Part shown: positions 1-7,340 of the stretch, piece after piece
Position numbering within the stretch: position 1 is the first letter of the stretch
How the letters are laid out: every line of letters starts with the position of its first letter
Assembly (NCBI GenBank): GCA_018830765.1
Contig: JAHJRJ010000223.1
Location: forward strand, 1 to 9,615
Reading direction: 5' to 3'
From: Bacteroidota bacterium
GTDB lineage: Bacteria > Bacteroidota > Ignavibacteria > UBA10030 > BY39
Length of the DNA stretch: 9,615 nucleotides
Translations under genes and position numbers: made by a program
The notes under the pieces: model-generated
The model's input: the letters and a program-made list of their open reading frames with translations, nothing else
Database searches by the model: none
What the model was told of the DNA's origin: nothing

Positions 1-212
1 AATATAACAAAAAAAGGTGACAGAATAAATTTGGGATTGAAACGGTGATACATTATAAGTACTTTTGTCCAGCCAGATTGATAATATTTAATAAGTTATG
101 CTTCAATGAATTCGAAAATATAAAATTGATACAATAACTTTTGAAAGTTAGGAAAGTTGTTTAAAAAATGCAAGATGAATAATATAAAGACGTTTAATTG
201 CAAAATTTTAAG

Positions 213-3200
213 TTATTTTATCCCAAATAATTTTTTTACTAATTCATCATTCTTCTTTTCCAGTTCAATTATATTTTCTGTCTCTCCCTTTGACTTGAGT
301 TCGTGGAGTGTTTTTGAAGATTTTGAAAGGTCTTGATGTAATTTATTTTGTGGATTGAATTTCGGGACGCCGACGTGTTCCATTACAGACGGTGCGCCGA
401 AGCCACGACCCGCCGATGAATATGATTTAATAAATGATCTCACTAGTGTTGAGTTGATGATTGCACAAACATAATGAGCGTCGTTCTCATTATCAAATGC
501 AAACAATGATGTAGTATCTGTTGCAATTATTGTCTTGTAGCCAAATGGTGTTTTATATTGTGATACGACGGTGGCAACTATATCGTTTGCCATTCGTTTC
601 CACACGACTTTATATCTCGCAAATGAATACTCTGCAATATTGTACTGGCTCCAAAATGGATTATTTTGTTCGGCATGATATTTTTTAAAAGCAGCTCTTT
701 CTATTAACTCATTTTTAAATTTAAGAAGATAACCAAAAGTTCTTGGCCATCGAGCTTTGAAAATAGTTTCTTCATAACCAATTCTTGTTTTTGGTTCCTG
801 AGTAACTAATACATAATTAATCGATACAATACTCCACCTCTCTATGTCACCTCCGCTAATAGCTGGATGAACGAGATCTGATTCGATAACCTCCTCAACA
901 GATTTTATTTCCCATTTACCACGATCATATAAGTTTTGAATGATGATGTCATTATCTGATAAGACTTGCTTAATATTTAACCAAAATATACCATAGGGCT
1001 CTGTACTTGCGCCTCTTCGTGCTTGGTATTGATTTTTACCTTCTATATTTCTAAGTTCTTGTTGACCAAGTGACATTGTCTGCCAAGCACCAATATTTTT
1101 TCCTATAGGAATGGCTTGCAATTTCTTTTTCTTTAACATCGGTAAAACATCTTCAAGCATCGCATCAGTCGGTATTTTTCCAACACCTTTCTTCCTTGTC
1201 CAAACAGTATATGGAACCGGATAAGTTGTTTCTTCACCCTTCTTCACAAAGATAGCTGCGGTTTTGTTTGCCGCTCCTTCAAACGGTTGAACTTGAACGA
1301 GGTCGTGTGCTTTGAATACTTTGAAAAGCTTTGGCTTTTCGCTGCTTAAATTGAATCGTCGAAATCCTTCCCCCGCGCCTTTTGATTTAAATACTTCTTG
1401 AGTAATTAAAAAGCCAAGTTTGCCGTGCTTCTTCAAGTAATAATCAATCGCTGCGTAAGTGATGAGCATCGAGAAATCTTTTTCTCCACCGCCAAGTCGT
1501 GCGGCATGACCTTTCAAAGAAAACAAACCGTAACTTTTCCACATCGGAAGAGTTGCTTGTCGGTACTCTTGCGATAAATATCCCCAGCGTATCCACGGTG
1601 GATTTCCGACAACGAAATCAAATTCGCCGGCAACCATCGGTGCAAATGCATTTTTAAGGAAGCGTGCCCAAATACCGTTCTTCTCCTCCTTTTCTAATTC
1701 GAGTATGTGATTGTAAAACTGTTTTACGACAGCTTCGTGCGGTGGGAAGACAAGTCCCTTCTCACTAAAACGTACCAACGCTTCTTCGGGTTTGTAGTGA
1801 TGTTTCGCCATCTCTTCAACAAGCGGTGCGGCAAGCCGCAATAAAAATCCGTTATCTTTCACCCAAATACTTGGAACATAGAACGTTCCAACTGAAGTTT
1901 TTACATCAACTGCATCACCTTGAGGTGCCAATTCCAATTGTCCGTAACTTTGAGGCCAGAGGACTGAATCGGCAAGATAGATTGGAATTTCGAACGATTC
2001 CAATTCATCGACAAGCTCACCTAAAGCAAAGATGTAATTTGTGCGAGCGGCAATTATTGCAAGCGGATTCAAATCGAAGCCCCAAATATTAGCTACAATT
2101 CTTTTAGCCGTTTCACGGTTATGAATTTTGTTTGTTCGACCGTTCTCCTTTGCTCTATAAATTGCAAGCACGACAAACGTACCCGAACCGCATGTCGGGT
2201 CGATGAATCTTTTAAGTGTATCACCATTGTAGCCGACTTCATTCAGCACTAACTCTGCAAGCCAATCTGGAGTGTAGAATTCGCCTAACTTATGCCGTAC
2301 TTCCTGAGGTACGAGATACTGATATAATTTTTTCAAGAGGTCACGAGTAGAATCCGGATTTATTATTGTGGTAGCTGGTTCGAAGTCGGAAAATGCCCGC
2401 GCGATCTCCCTAATAGCTTCCTCAAGTCGTGGCGAGAATGCGTCGAGATACCAACGGAAGAAATCCCCCTCAAGGAAATTAGTAATACCTCGTTTTGCAT
2501 AGACCCCACCGTTCTCAATTTCCTCTAATTTTGCAATTAGAGTTTCTTTATCAGCATGAGCAAGATTATGTGAAAATGAAGATTTGAAAGAAGTTTCAGA
2601 AATTGTGAGCAGCTCGGCGGCGATAAGCTTCATCAGGAAAACAAAATATGTGTGAACGCTGAAAAGAAGCTCCTGAAAATCGGTATCCCGTCCCACTTTG
2701 TACATATCCGATAGTTTTTTAACTTCCTCTGCTTGGTGTGTTGTAAATTGTTCACCATAAACGATTCCGAATAATCGGCGCCATTCATTGTAAAAAGCTC
2801 TCACTCTCGGTTTTGTGCTCCAATACTCGAGTGCATCAGCGAAAGCAGATACTGCTTTAACTGCGAGTTCGCTTTTTGGTCCGAAAACTTCAGCAAGGTT
2901 ATCTGCCGTTAACAGCTGCCGCGATAATGCACGAAGGTATGTAAGAAACGTCCTGGCACTCTGCTGATTGAATTCGTAAGGTCCTATTAATATGAAATCT
3001 TTAGGATCGAGTTTTGCCTTTGGCTTATTCTTATCACCCTGATATTGTACAAAAAATATCTGTCTTCCATCGAAGCCAACACCGACTAATTTTGGGTCAA
3101 GAAGAAATCTTGTTTCTTTTCTCTCTGCTGCCTCACCTTGAATATATTGGACAAGCTGTTCATAAGCATGTTCGATCCATCTTTTTGATCGGAATGCATC

Positions 3201-3461
3201 AGGCGCTTCATATTCAATAATTACCTGTCCATGAAGCGAATCCGACCGACCACCGCGATAAATTGATTTTTCATATTTAGGAATAGACCTGATATCGAGC
3301 GATCTCAAAATAGGTTCGAGTGCTTTCTCAAAACCAATGCGCAAATCTTCTTCGGTTTTTGCATGCTGCATTATCTTCTCAGTTGCAGCAACAAGGTTAT
3401 CTGTTACTTTTATTAAAGAGTCTTCACTTAAGTCGATATTATTCTCTAAAGATTTTTTCAT
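213..3461 (-). CDS. Type IIG-like (Eco57I family) restriction-modification enzyme: adenine-N6 DNA methyltransferase with N-terminal nuclease-like region
   Basis: A 1082-residue single-chain enzyme predicted to methylate adenine N6 in a specific DNA site and probably also to cut unmodified DNA. Visible parts: a nuclease-like region around residues 40-140, where Asp74 precedes IIEYEAP (81-87), resembling a PD-(D/E)xK core but with ExE instead of ExK; a helical linker; then the methyltransferase core with GEFYTP (393-398), the SAM-binding motif DPTCGSGTF (421-429), GFDLNPLAI (461-469) and the catalytic NPPW (620-623), which marks an amino-methyltransferase acting on adenine. Residues about 750-1050 should hold target recognition; VMEHVGVPKF near the C-terminus is typical of the family. 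No separate specificity or restriction subunit lies beside it, consistent with an all-in-one enzyme. The ATG at 3461 has no clear ribosome-binding site. It lies 146 nt after the DUF2130 remnant on the same strand. Whether it cuts DNA or only methylates cannot be decided from sequence; the methyltransferase call is very sure. Confidence 0.93.
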   Translation of the reverse strand: MKKSLENNIDLSEDSLIKVTDNLVAATEKIMQHAKTEEDLRIGFEKALEPILRSLDIRSIPKYEKSIYRGGRSDSLHGQVIIEYEAPDAFRSKRWIEHAYEQLVQYIQGEAAERKETRFLLDPKLVGVGFDGRQIFFVQYQGDKNKPKAKLDPKDFILIGPYEFNQQSARTFLTYLRALSRQLLTADNLAEVFGPKSELAVKAVSAFADALEYWSTKPRVRAFYNEWRRLFGIVYGEQFTTHQAEEVKKLSDMYKVGRDTDFQELLFSVHTYFVFLMKLIAAELLTISETSFKSSFSHNLAHADKETLIAKLEEIENGGVYAKRGITNFLEGDFFRWYLDAFSPRLEEAIREIARAFSDFEPATTIINPDSTRDLLKKLYQYLVPQEVRHKLGEFYTPDWLAELVLNEVGYNGDTLKRFIDPTCGSGTFVVLAIYRAKENGRTNKIHNRETAKRIVANIWGFDLNPLAIIAARTNYIFALGELVDELESFEIPIYLADSVLWPQSYGQLELAPQGDAVDVKTSVGTFYVPSIWVKDNGFLLRLAAPLVEEMAKHHYKPEEALVRFSEKGLVFPPHEAVVKQFYNHILELEKEEKNGIWARFLKNAFAPMVAGEFDFVVGNPPWIRWGYLSQEYRQATLPMWKSYGLFSLKGHAARLGGGEKDFSMLITYAAIDYYLKKHGKLGFLITQEVFKSKGAGEGFRRFNLSSEKPKLFKVFKAHDLVQVQPFEGAANKTAAIFVKKGEETTYPVPYTVWTRKKGVGKIPTDAMLEDVLPMLKKKKLQAIPIGKNIGAWQTMSLGQQELRNIEGKNQYQARRGASTEPYGIFWLNIKQVLSDNDIIIQNLYDRGKWEIKSVEEVIESDLVHPAISGGDIERWSIVSINYVLVTQEPKTRIGYEETIFKARWPRTFGYLLKFKNELIERAAFKKYHAEQNNPFWSQYNIAEYSFARYKVVWKRMANDIVATVVSQYKTPFGYKTIIATDTTSLFAFDNENDAHYVCAIINSTLVRSFIKSYSSAGRGFGAPSVMEHVGVPKFNPQNKLHQDLSKSSKTLHELKSKGETENIIELEKKNDELVKKLFGIK

Positions 3462-3607
3462 TACAATTTATGACGGCTTATCGCCCTGAGATTTTCGCTT
3501 TGCCAAGTTAAGCTGTACTTCAGAATTCATCTCAGTCAAAATAAATTATTTGTAGGCATAATTTTCTGAATAGAATGTAAGCAGAAGATAGGATTTTTGC
3601 AAAAAAA

Positions 3608-4036
3608 CTATTCCTCTTCATCTCCGGGTAGTTGTAATAATTTTATTTCGGGCAGACTCGAACCGATAATTCCCTGCATATCTCCGTACATACCTGCAGT
3701 GTTTTTTACCACGCGGGTAATCTGTGCTTCGCGTTTTGACCATATCTTTTCCATTGCTCGTTTTTCACTATCCAAATCTTCTTTCATTGATGTGAAAGCT
3801 TCCACAATTGCTTCGATTCTTTGTTTGAAAGCTGAGCTTGTCAAGTAGTTGTACATCAATTCATTTTTTTCGTTTTTTCCAATAAGAGCGTTGCGAGCGA
3901 ATGCAACTTGAATTAAGCTTTCACGCAGCGCTGAAGCTAAACCGACTGCCGAGCCAAAATCTGTCACCCAGACTCCATTGTAACAACCAAAACAGTTGAT
4001 TTTCTTTGGTAAAACAGAAGAGACAATAACGGTGAT
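3608..4036 (-). pseudogene. C-terminal remnant of a DUF2130 family protein
   Basis: Only the last roughly 140 residues of a DUF2130 protein (usually over 400 residues) are present. Recognisable family stretches, in order, are VIVSSVLPK, FGCYNGVWVTDF, ASALRESLIQVA, YNYLTSSAFKQRIEAIVEAF, then KRAMEKIWSKREAQI and NTAGMYGDMQGIIGSSLPEI near the end. A GTG at 3967 gives a 119-residue frame, but the family match continues in frame upstream to about 4030, so that GTG is not the original start. Above about 4036 the frame stays open to a stop at 4153-4155 but no longer looks like the family. The N-terminal coiled-coil and the nuclease-like middle of the family are absent, so this is most likely a decayed gene left by a deletion or rearrangement. 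The surviving frame has no internal stop, so the loss may be recent, or the fragment may still be translated from GTG. The biochemical role of DUF2130 is not firmly known. Confidence 0.8.
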
Positions 4037-4464
4037 TTGTTGATAGTGCAGATATTTATTTGGTGTACAACGAGCTGTGATATGCAGGGGAAGCTTAAGA
4101 CGAAAGATAGAACGGTTATTTTGAAGGTGCCATACTTGTTTAATTTTTGACTAATTTAATAAGAGAGGCATTATAACCATAATCTCGCTAGACTTTTTCA
4201 GATTGCATTTCATACAGAGTATTTTCATCTTTATTGCATTGAAGTTCGTCTTCCGTTGGAAGCGTTGTCCTTCTATTGATACCAGATTAGCATACGAGAG
4301 GATTTTATCAATTTAAAAAATTTTCATTAACTCAATAAAAAGGGAGCTTGGTTTGAATAAGCCACAGTTCCAGTATCACCAAAAAAGTAAAAATGTAAGA
4401 CGATCTTATACGACTATTGCTGCGGGAGTGGCAAGATTAATGTAAGGAAAGGACTTTTCTCTTA
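4037..4464. other. Gene-free AT-rich spacer between the deaminase-like gene and the DUF2130 remnant
   Basis: This 428-base stretch holds no gene I can support. On the minus strand the DUF2130 frame remains open from 4152 to 4037 with no family resemblance, and a second minus frame is open for 53 codons (4312-4154) before a TAG at 4151-4153. It contains CMKC but no convincing start or ribosome-binding site. On the plus strand a TTG-started frame of about 30 codons (4353-4442) is equally weak. A small perfect hairpin, CTTCC-GTT-GGAAG, lies at 4250-4262, and AATAAC at 4025-4030 is mirrored by GTTATT at 4115-4120. No T-tract terminator follows the deaminase-like gene. The stretch may be debris from the event that truncated the DUF2130 gene. 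Confidence 0.5.
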
Positions 4465-5073
4465 TTATGGTTTATCTAATTTCTTACGCCAAAATTGAAG
4501 GTCATCGTCCATGTGTATTCGACTGAACTGTGGGCCAGTTGAGCAAGGATATCTTCCAGAATATGATCCCGTTCCTTTTGTCGTGTGAAAAACTAACTGT
4601 GCAATTCTCATTCCCGGATATAGTACAAGAGGAACTTCTCCTAGGTTAATAAGTTCAAGAGTAATACAGCCTCTAAAGTTTGGTGATACAGCGGATGCTG
4701 TAGCAATTATCAGTCCTAATCTTCCCCACGACGATCTACCAACCGCATAACAAGATAGGTCATCGGGTAATCGAATATATTCTAATGTTGATCCAAGAAT
4801 TAATTGATTCGGATGTAAAATAAATTCCTTGTGGAATTCAATACGTATTTTTTCTTGATATAATCTTACCTTTGATTCCATATCTTCTGGATCTGAAATA
4901 TCGAAAGATCCAAATGTCCTCTTCCTAGTAAGTATAAATTCATTACCAAGCCTTACATCCACCGATGATTCACCGATTTGATTCTCTTCATCAAGCATAG
5001 GAGTAATCACTAGTTTGTTCTCAAGTGGACGGTTTAAAGCTTTTTTGATTTCTTCCTTTGTAAGTACGCTCAT
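4465..5073 (-). CDS. dCTP deaminase-like protein (Dcd/dUTPase fold), divergent
   Basis: A 202-residue protein of the trimeric dCTP deaminase/dUTPase fold. The known family converts dCTP to dUTP, or in bifunctional members to dUMP. Matches in order: an N-terminus MSVLTKEEIKKAL like the Dcd start, SVDVRLGNEF (37-46), GRSSWGRLGL (112-121) with the Arg and Ser residues that contact phosphate, GCITLELINLG (135-145) with Glu140 at the position of the deaminase catalytic glutamate, PGMRIAQLVF (153-162), and a C-terminal YSGRY...GPQFSR (171-185) equivalent to the YxGKYQ...GP..SR tail that closes over the substrate. Length is normal for the family. One oddity is that the usual IDPGF/IDPGW stretch reads VSPNF (129-133), so the conserved Asp is Ser. 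Last gene of a three-gene operon, starting 13 nt after the peptidase-like stop; no clear ribosome-binding site. It could be a housekeeping Dcd, but this context and divergence favour an accessory, possibly defensive, role. Confidence 0.87.
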   Translation of the reverse strand: MSVLTKEEIKKALNRPLENKLVITPMLDEENQIGESSVDVRLGNEFILTRKRTFGSFDISDPEDMESKVRLYQEKIRIEFHKEFILHPNQLILGSTLEYIRLPDDLSCYAVGRSSWGRLGLIIATASAVSPNFRGCITLELINLGEVPLVLYPGMRIAQLVFHTTKGTGSYSGRYPCSTGPQFSRIHMDDDLQFWRKKLDKP

Positions 5074-5086
5074 ATAGAATAAAACA

Positions 5087-6523
5087 TTATTTTTTGATAT
5101 AAAGCTTTTGAATGTGTGATAACTCGACAGCTTTGAGTGTTAATCGATTTAAGATATCATAGCGTTGCTTGAATTTTTTGTTGAGTTGACCATTTGGGAA
5201 GTTATCATTTAGATAAGACAACCGATAGAACCAAGAGGCATTCAAAATTGCTTCCATATCGGCGGGTTCGGAATTTTGTAAAGGTAATTCGAGAGCATTT
5301 GGTACAATATCTTTTATAAGGCGATGTACTAGCGGGTAAACCTGGCGATATAAACTCTCAGGGCTTATAAATTTATCTCCATAATTATTCGTCAAAAATT
5401 TTTCAAGTGCCGGGATGGTATTATAAATTGAATCATATGCAAGTTTGACAAGCCAATCTTTCTCAATATTATTTTTATCGGATTGATTTAATGTAATATT
5501 TCTTATCTCATCGATCCGAGCTTGAATGCACTGTTTGTGTTGTGAAAAATTTGGTATTGGATAATCCGTTTCTCTAATCGGTATCATTCCAGTTAGTTCA
5601 AGAGTCTCTATGCAAAACCGTAATCTCGTTCTCCATGGTGGGTAATACGATGGCGTTTCAATAGGTGATATATCTAGAGAATCGCTGAAAGCGATTTGAA
5701 AGAGCGCGAATAGCGCTGCAGGCCCGAGCAGGCGAATACCAAATATATCAGATATTATCTCCTCAAGCCCTCTTCGTCGAAAGAGAATGGCACTCTTAAT
5801 TTTTTCCCCTATTTCTATGACTTCCAGAATTGGTGGAAGAGGATTTTCTTTTGTCTCATCCTTGACTTTTGCGATTATTTTCCCTTGAAAATCAATTAGA
5901 TAGGTCTTATCTTCACTTTCCAGAAATTGCTTTGCTATCAAGTGTCCAATCTCATGACCAAGATCACAATGTAATAGTGCAGATTTGCGTTCAATTGATG
6001 GGAAAGAAATAATATGGAAATCTACTGGAAAATCTGTAAACAATTTATCCAATTTTTCTTTATTATCTCTGAATACCTCACTAAATGCTCTTTTATAAAC
6101 CTTGCCAATATCTTCCGTTAGTATTGCATAATTATACTTCCATTGAGGTCTTAACATTAACGTAGTATTGGGAAGGAATCTCTTGCATAGACTTTCTAAT
6201 GGTAAAGTTATACTCCATGGTAATTTAATTGTAGCTGCACCATCGATATATCGGAGATGAGCTCCTAACTCCCTGACTAGCTCATCGATAAAACGGATAT
6301 TGATAAGTACATTGCTCTGATCCTTATCAAATTTATTACGGAGTATTACAATCTGAGGTATTAGTGCGGAAGATATGCAAGAAATCAATTTTGCGAACCT
6401 AGCGGGATTCTCAGAAGAAAACTCACCTTGCGATAAATGCAAACTCCGATCTTCTATAACTTGACAGCGATTTATTATGTCAACAACAAGGTCATCAATA
6501 AGTTGTAACGGCAAGTTTTTCAT
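5087..6523 (-). CDS. Putative zinc metallopeptidase (HEXXH, gluzincin-like), unknown family
   Basis: A 478-residue protein that I cannot assign to a named family. The clearest signal is LGHEIGHLIAKQF (188-200), an HEXXH zinc-binding motif (His190, Glu191, His194) in an amphipathic helix. About 60 residues later comes EEIISDIFG (254-262), closely resembling the ExxSD helix of thermolysin-type peptidases, where Glu (here Glu255) is the third zinc ligand and Asp (here Asp259) supports a zinc-binding His. A hydrophobic stretch follows at 268-279, then SYYPPWRTRLR (292-302), a place where related predicted peptidases often have HPP..R. I see no signal peptide or clear membrane span, so it is probably cytoplasmic. 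The start ATG at 6523 overlaps the upstream gene by 29 nt and has AGGA just before it, indicating translational coupling. The deaminase-like gene follows after 13 nt. The zincin motif is seen directly; actual proteolysis, its target and the trigger are inference. Confidence 0.75.
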   Translation of the reverse strand: MKNLPLQLIDDLVVDIINRCQVIEDRSLHLSQGEFSSENPARFAKLISCISSALIPQIVILRNKFDKDQSNVLINIRFIDELVRELGAHLRYIDGAATIKLPWSITLPLESLCKRFLPNTTLMLRPQWKYNYAILTEDIGKVYKRAFSEVFRDNKEKLDKLFTDFPVDFHIISFPSIERKSALLHCDLGHEIGHLIAKQFLESEDKTYLIDFQGKIIAKVKDETKENPLPPILEVIEIGEKIKSAILFRRRGLEEIISDIFGIRLLGPAALFALFQIAFSDSLDISPIETPSYYPPWRTRLRFCIETLELTGMIPIRETDYPIPNFSQHKQCIQARIDEIRNITLNQSDKNNIEKDWLVKLAYDSIYNTIPALEKFLTNNYGDKFISPESLYRQVYPLVHRLIKDIVPNALELPLQNSEPADMEAILNASWFYRLSYLNDNFPNGQLNKKFKQRYDILNRLTLKAVELSHIQKLYIKK

Positions 6524-7025
6524 GATTCCTGAAATTAAATGTCATCAGAGAAGGTGTTGATTTATTCTCCAACCGCATCTTCGTAATATCATCGCATAAA
6601 AGGCTGGCAAGTGCTGTAAAAAATTCAGCTAAAGATTTTAAATCGGCCTGATTTACTGTCTCTCCGTCTTGAACCTTTACGATAGTTGTTAACTTTTCTT
6701 GGATGAATTTAAGTACCTTTGATGATGTAGCATCGGAATCTTTAAGTCGTTTTAGGGTTCGTAGTGTTGTGACAGCATAACGAAATACTGTTAAGTTGTC
6801 AGCACTGGGTAATAATTCATCATTCCCAAATTTATCACCCTCTACTAATCTGGAACCTTTTATAAATTTATCTATCAATTCTACCCCACCTTGTAAAATT
6901 TCTATATCTTCATCCGTGGGAATATTACCATGTTGTGAAATACTTATTAGAGCTTGGCTAACACGAGAAGATAGTATTCCATAACCGATGGTCTCACCTA
7001 ATTCTGATAGTATCATTAGTGACAT
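6495..7025 (-). CDS. Protein of unknown function, first gene of the deaminase-peptidase operon
   Basis: A 176-residue protein I do not recognise. It appears mostly alpha-helical, with an N-terminal segment SELGETIGYGILSSRVSQAL (7-26), a central stretch around TVFRYAVTTLRTLKRLKD (79-96), and an amphipathic C-terminal part near SLAEFFTALASLLCDD (131-146). There is no signal peptide, no convincing membrane span and no catalytic motif. Its last 29 nt overlap the start of the peptidase-like gene in another frame, so the two are likely translated together, and the deaminase-like gene completes the operon. Stoichiometric co-production suggests a partner, sensor or inhibitor of the peptidase, but that is inference from gene order only. 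The ATG at 7025 has only a weak AAAAGGG upstream; a second in-frame ATG lies three codons later. That it is a real gene is supported by the length in AT-rich DNA and the tight overlap. Confidence 0.8.
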   Translation of the reverse strand: MSLMILSELGETIGYGILSSRVSQALISISQHGNIPTDEDIEILQGGVELIDKFIKGSRLVEGDKFGNDELLPSADNLTVFRYAVTTLRTLKRLKDSDATSSKVLKFIQEKLTTIVKVQDGETVNQADLKSLAEFFTALASLLCDDITKMRLENKSTPSLMTFNFRNHEKLAVTTY

Positions 7026-7065
7026 TTTGTTGCCCTTTTAATTATTGTATTATCATGTGCAGTTA

Positions 7066-7094
7066 AATTTATTTAATATTTTAATAAAAGTCAA
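7066..7094 (-). promoter_or_regulatory. Candidate proximal promoter of the three-gene operon
   Basis: Read on the minus strand, TTGACT (7094-7089), a 17-base spacer and TAAATT (7071-7066) form a plausible sigma70-type promoter about 40 nt upstream of the first gene. The -35 hexamer is the same as that of the toxin-antitoxin promoter. The -10 matches only four of six consensus bases, and the DNA is very AT-rich, so chance is possible. Confidence 0.33.
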
Positions 7095-7209
7095 CAATAT
7101 TCGTTAGGAAGTGTTCGTTTTCTCATAAAACTTAAAAACGCAAAATATTTTAAAAATTGCCTATTTCCTAGGTTATTTCACCATTTTATACAATAATTTT
7201 TCGCATCCT

Positions 7210-7237
7210 GTTATAATTCGCTTTCATTTATTGTCAA
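7210..7237 (-). promoter_or_regulatory. Candidate distal promoter of the three-gene operon
   Basis: On the minus strand a perfect TTGACA (7237-7232) is followed after 16 bases by TATAAC (7215-7210), a near-consensus sigma70-type pair. It would give a leader of roughly 180 nt before the first gene at 7025. It overlaps the end of a protein-like frame behind the toxin gene, which is compatible with that frame being dead. Confidence 0.32.
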
Positions 7238-7340
7238 TTTTTACTGCGTTTGCAATAGATTCCCCAAAACGTTTCCAAGGATTGAGCGTCTTTCTAATTG
7301 TGTATTCCTCATTAATTAAATGTTTTAAGTATAATGCTTA

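Larger units (their letters stand above)
7026..7340. other. Intergenic region between toxin gene and three-gene operon
   Basis: This 315-base AT-rich stretch probably carries the promoter or promoters for the downstream operon; two candidates are listed separately. It also holds a minus-strand frame (7337-7224) that directly follows the toxin's tandem stop codons in the same frame and reads like protein (INEEYTIRKTLNPWKRFGES and on), but has no usable start codon. No terminator hairpin is visible after the toxin gene, so read-through from the toxin-antitoxin operon into the three-gene operon is possible. Confidence 0.5.

Noticed and set aside
1..212. Possible gene or terminator after the type IIG gene
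   Set aside because: No frame of useful length; the only palindrome (AACTTTCAAAAGTT on the minus strand) is AT-rich and has no T-run after it.
1826..2092. Plus-strand frame of 88 codons inside the methyltransferase gene
   Set aside because: Lies wholly inside a well-supported gene on the other strand, with low-complexity antisense-like translation.
213..3461. BREX PglX-type methyltransferase
   Set aside because: No other BREX gene is in the window, and the GEFYTP...NPPW arrangement with an N-terminal nuclease-like region fits a type IIG enzyme better.
4025..4120. Possible integron attC site (AATAAC ... GTTATT, about 95 bases)
   Set aside because: The ends do not match the RYYYAAC/GTTRRRY core, the interior does not fold as a long arm pair, and no integrase is visible.
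4154..4312. Minus-strand open frame of 53 codons with a CxxC pair, as a zinc-ribbon fragment of the DUF2130 N-terminus
   Set aside because: Only one CxxC, no family resemblance around it, and no start or ribosome-binding site.
4353..4442. Plus-strand TTG-started frame of about 30 codons
   Set aside because: Too short, rare start codon, no recognisable sequence; chance is likely.
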